The notes beneath the pieces were generated by a model. The model saw only the letters and a program-made list of their open reading frames with translations, was not told the DNA's origin and searched no databases. From an uncultured Parafilimonas sp. (GTDB taxonomy: Bacteria; Bacteroidota; Bacteroidia; Chitinophagales; Chitinophagaceae), in assembly GCA_937892395.1 (NCBI GenBank), contig CALAGJ010000173.1:1-8194 (forward strand): a DNA stretch of 8,194 bases, written 5' to 3'. The position numbers were made by a program, and so were the translations under genes. This document shows positions 6,145-8,194 of the stretch, piece by piece. Each line of letters starts with the position of its first letter. Position 1 is the stretch's first letter.

Positions 6145-7254
6145 TTATTGTAACAATTGAATGAGGTGTTGCATATCTGAGGCTGTATTAAAACTGTGTA
6201 CAATAATTCTGAGTCGTTCCTTGCCTTTTGGAACGGTAGGATATAGCACAGGTCTTACATCTAAGTTGTGTTGTTGTAAACTGAGTGCAATTGATTTTGC
6301 TGCTTCATTTCCATTACATAATATGCCCTGTACAGCAGTATCTGAAATTAATTTTTCAAATATTAAAGATGATTTTTTGAAGCATTCAATGTTTGCAGCA
6401 AGTTGTTTTCTTTCGGCATTCATTTGCGGTAGCAGATTGTAAAAATTTTGTATAGCCTTAGAGCTTATGGGTGGTAATGCAGTTGTATAAATAAAACTTC
6501 TTGCAAAGTTTATGAGGTATTGTTGCAATCTTTTAGAACCCACCACGGCAGCGCCATGACAGCCTCCTGCTTTTCCATAAGTATAGATGCGGCAAAATAT
6601 ATTTTGCTCTAATTGTAGAGACTGTGCAAGCCCTGCACCATCATTTCCTAAAACTCCTATGGCATGTGCTTCGTCCAAAATAATATGTGCATCGAATTGC
6701 TTTGCAATGGCAACAATATCTTGCAATGGACAGCAATCACCATCCATGCTAAAAACAGATTCTGTAACGATAAAAATTGTTCCCTTTGCCTGCTTGCATT
6801 TTTGTTCAAGAGATGCAATGTTGTTATGAAAAAAGGGAAATGCATTTGCCTTACACAATCGAATGCCATCTCTAATACTGGCATGGCAAAGCTGATCATA
6901 AATGACGGTATCTGTTTTGGCAGGAATGCTGCTTAGCACACCCATATTGGCATCATAACCTGAATTAAAAATTAATGCAGACTCCGCAAGATGATAGTTT
7001 GCTATCACGGCTTCGGTTTCTTCTGCCAATGCATAATTTCCTGCAAGTAGTCTGGAACCCTTGCTACCATGATTTGCTTCTAAACCCGCATGAAGACCAA
7101 GTGTGGCTATACCCAAATAATCATTACTGCAAAAATCAATTGATGCTTTGGTGTTATGGAGTGTCCGCATTGCATTCACTGCTATTCTTTCATTAAGCGA
7201 AGTTTGCAAAAATTCATCAGCATACATGTGGCGAAGGTAGGGTCTGCATTTCAT
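6145..7254 (-). CDS. bioF: 8-amino-7-oxononanoate synthase (BioF-like PLP enzyme)
   Basis: A 369-residue fold-type I alpha-oxoamine synthase. By family it condenses pimeloyl-thioester with L-alanine in the first step of biotin ring assembly. Visible landmarks are SNDYLG (43-48), GSRLLAG (66-72), a PLP-stacking histidine in HASIRDG (H124), the DEAH cofactor motif (D194, H197), and the Schiff-base lysine K228 in YTYGKAGGCHGA. ARSFIYTTALPP (251-262) also follows BioF usage. Close relatives that use glycine or serine (KBL, serine palmitoyltransferase) are possible. I favour BioF on the wording, but no other bio gene is in the window. The start is uncertain: ATG at 7254 gives the full frame, while ATG at 7227 (MYADEFLQTSLNERIA) starts closer to the family's usual N-terminus. 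The rsmF-like gene follows after 3 bp. Confidence 0.88.
   Translation of the reverse strand: MKCRPYLRHMYADEFLQTSLNERIAVNAMRTLHNTKASIDFCSNDYLGIATLGLHAGLEANHGSKGSRLLAGNYALAEETEAVIANYHLAESALIFNSGYDANMGVLSSIPAKTDTVIYDQLCHASIRDGIRLCKANAFPFFHNNIASLEQKCKQAKGTIFIVTESVFSMDGDCCPLQDIVAIAKQFDAHIILDEAHAIGVLGNDGAGLAQSLQLEQNIFCRIYTYGKAGGCHGAAVVGSKRLQQYLINFARSFIYTTALPPISSKAIQNFYNLLPQMNAERKQLAANIECFKKSSLIFEKLISDTAVQGILCNGNEAAKSIALSLQQHNLDVRPVLYPTVPKGKERLRIIVHSFNTASDMQHLIQLLQ
7232..7239 (-). promoter_or_regulatory. near-consensus -7 box TACCTTCG just before the ATG at 7227
   Basis: Read on the minus strand, TACCTTCG differs from TAnnTTTG by one base and lies only 4 nt before the alternative bioF start at 7227. 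If used, it would produce an almost leaderless message and would rule out the ATG at 7254. No convincing -33 element is seen at 19-21 nt. Confidence 0.22.
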
Positions 7255-7274
7255 TCACTCAGTTAGAAAACAAA

Positions 7275-7305
7275 TTTCTGTCTGCATGTATTTCTCTTAT
7301 CTTTC
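7275..7305 (+). promoter_or_regulatory. candidate promoter of the amine oxidase gene, TTTC-N19-TATCTTTC
   Basis: TTTC at 7275-7278 and TATCTTTC at 7298-7305 are separated by exactly 19 nt. Both match the Bacteroidota TTTG / TAnnTTTG pair except for C in place of the last G in each. The expected start would leave a leader of roughly 20 nt before the ATG at 7333. Confidence 0.35.
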
Positions 7306-7319
7306 ACGCCATTCTCAAT

Positions 7320-7327
7320 CAAAAGTA
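7320..7327 (-). promoter_or_regulatory. consensus -7 box TACTTTTG facing bioF
   Basis: On the minus strand the octamer is an exact TAnnTTTG match, 66 bp before the first bioF ATG (7254). It overlaps the leader of the divergent amine oxidase gene. No TTTG is found at the expected -33 spacing. It would give bioF a leader of about 60 nt (or about 87 nt to the ATG at 7227). Confidence 0.33.
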
Positions 7328-7332
7328 TTGCC

Positions 7333-8194
7333 ATGTATAAGAAAACGATTAAGACAAAATCTTTGCAAACCCTGCAAAATGCTTATGCTGTTTGTAATAA
7401 AGCAGCTGCATTGAAAACTGATGATATAACAGCTGTGTATGAAGCGGAAGTAACCAAAGCACAGGAGAGAAGAAAGTTTTTGGGGAATATGGGTAAAGCT
7501 GCTGTGGCTATTGGTGCTGCCTCACTTTATCAGGCTTGTAAGCCGGAGCGTACACAACCTGTAGTGGCCATTGTAGGTGCAGGTATTGCTGGGCTTCATG
7601 CCCTGCATATACTCCGAAAAGCAGGATATCAGGCTACAGTTTATGAAGCATCTCAAAGATGTGGCGGCAGAGTGTTTACAGTAAAAGAAATGATGGGTCC
7701 CCGATTGTGGACAGAAATGGGTGCAGAATTTATTGATACCAATCATGAAGACATACATAACCTTTGTAAAGAATTCAATTTACAACTGTTGGATAGGGAT
7801 TTGGACTTTTCATCTGGTCTTACAGAATATGCTTACTATTTTGACAATAAGCATTATAGTTTTAAAGATTTGCTACAAGAGATGAAACCATTTAGGGCAC
7901 AAATGACAAAAGATGTGGATGCACTGTCTGATGAAATTGGCTTTGAAACCTTTTCAAAAGCAGATCAACAGTTTGACAATATTAGCATCATGAATTATGT
8001 AGATGGGGTAGGAGTGAAAGGTTGGATGCGAGAAATGTTTGATATGGCTTATACATCAGAGTATGGAATAGATGCAGCCAAGCAATCCGCCATCAGCATG
8101 CTATCCATATTTAATCCGGCAAATGAAAAAAAGAATGATTTATTTGGTCCAAGTGATGAAAGATTTTCAGTGATAGGGGGCAATAACCAGATAC
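7333..8194 (+). CDS. Tat-exported flavin amine oxidase (3' end outside the window)
   Basis: The frame is open from ATG 7333 to the window edge (287 residues seen). A hydrophilic N-terminal stretch of 45 residues precedes a twin-arginine motif, ERRKFLGN (45-52), then a moderately hydrophobic segment AAVAIGAASLYQAC (56-69). Cys69 could be a lipidation site, but YQAC is an atypical lipobox. The FAD-binding Rossmann motif follows: VAIVGAGIAGLHAL (78-91, GxGxxG at 82-87), E105 for the ribose, and GGRV (111-114). GAEFID (130-135) is the substrate-side segment common in this family. The last visible residues, IGGNNQI, match the conserved GG(N/M)xx region of amine oxidases. These flavoenzymes oxidise amines or amino acids to imines with release of peroxide; the substrate is not evident. 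It diverges from bioF across 78 bp. Confidence 0.88.
   Translation, partial: MYKKTIKTKSLQTLQNAYAVCNKAAALKTDDITAVYEAEVTKAQERRKFLGNMGKAAVAIGAASLYQACKPERTQPVVAIVGAGIAGLHALHILRKAGYQATVYEASQRCGGRVFTVKEMMGPRLWTEMGAEFIDTNHEDIHNLCKEFNLQLLDRDLDFSSGLTEYAYYFDNKHYSFKDLLQEMKPFRAQMTKDVDALSDEIGFETFSKADQQFDNISIMNYVDGVGVKGWMREMFDMAYTSEYGIDAAKQSAISMLSIFNPANEKKNDLFGPSDERFSVIGGNNQI

Noticed and set aside
6161..7196. Several forward and one reverse open frames within bioF
   Set aside because: Shadows of the bioF coding sequence. Their many Cys/Ser/Leu residues reflect reverse-complement codons of bioF.
7522..7758. Reverse open frame inside the amine oxidase gene
   Set aside because: It lies antisense to the FAD-binding region of a clear flavoenzyme and has no independent support.
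1..8194. Mobile element, CRISPR array, tRNA/rRNA, defence or secretion system
   Set aside because: No transposase, integrase, spaced direct repeats, tRNA-like cloverleaf or defence domain could be seen in either strand; the gene content is ordinary housekeeping.

Overview
The window looks like chromosomal DNA from an AT-rich member of the Bacteroidota, probably a Chitinophagaceae-type bacterium. Three things point there: the character of the encoded proteins (type-B L31, kinase-less PASTA protein, Bacteroidota-style BioF and RsmF-like proteins), near-consensus Bacteroidota -7 boxes (TAnnTTTG), and the general lack of strong Shine-Dalgarno sequences. The taxonomic placement is inference from protein character, not from a search.

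Layout, left to right. Positions 1-134 hold the 3' end of rpmE (ribosomal protein L31, type B), followed by a clear intrinsic terminator (156-185). Positions 186-664 contain no convincing protein gene. They do hold a consensus-type promoter (431-462), two hairpins and a strong intrinsic terminator (534-573), together suggesting a small structured RNA of about 100 nt or a leader of the next gene. Positions 665-3785 are a forward cluster: ddl (D-Ala-D-Ala ligase), a membrane-anchored triple-PASTA protein (GTG start, 9 bp downstream), a small single-domain rhodanese (5 bp downstream) and fmt (TTG start, 47 bp downstream). It combines peptidoglycan precursor synthesis, a probable peptidoglycan-binding protein, sulfur handling and translation initiation.

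The reverse strand carries bioF (7254-6145), an RsmF-like rRNA m5C methyltransferase (6141-4777, 3 bp after bioF) and a secreted two-LysM protein (4708-3782), which probably has its own promoter at the rsmF stop codon. The LysM gene and fmt converge with stop codons overlapping by 4 bp. At the right end a forward gene (7333 to beyond 8194) encodes a Tat-exported FAD amine oxidase, divergent from bioF across a 78-bp gap with candidate promoters on both strands.

Most of the window is housekeeping. I see no mobile element, CRISPR array, tRNA, rRNA or defence system. The one candidate for something undescribed is the small-RNA-like unit at about 467-573. Smaller curiosities are the kinase-less PASTA/Ddl pairing, the long region before the twin-arginine motif of the oxidase, and the compact gene junctions.
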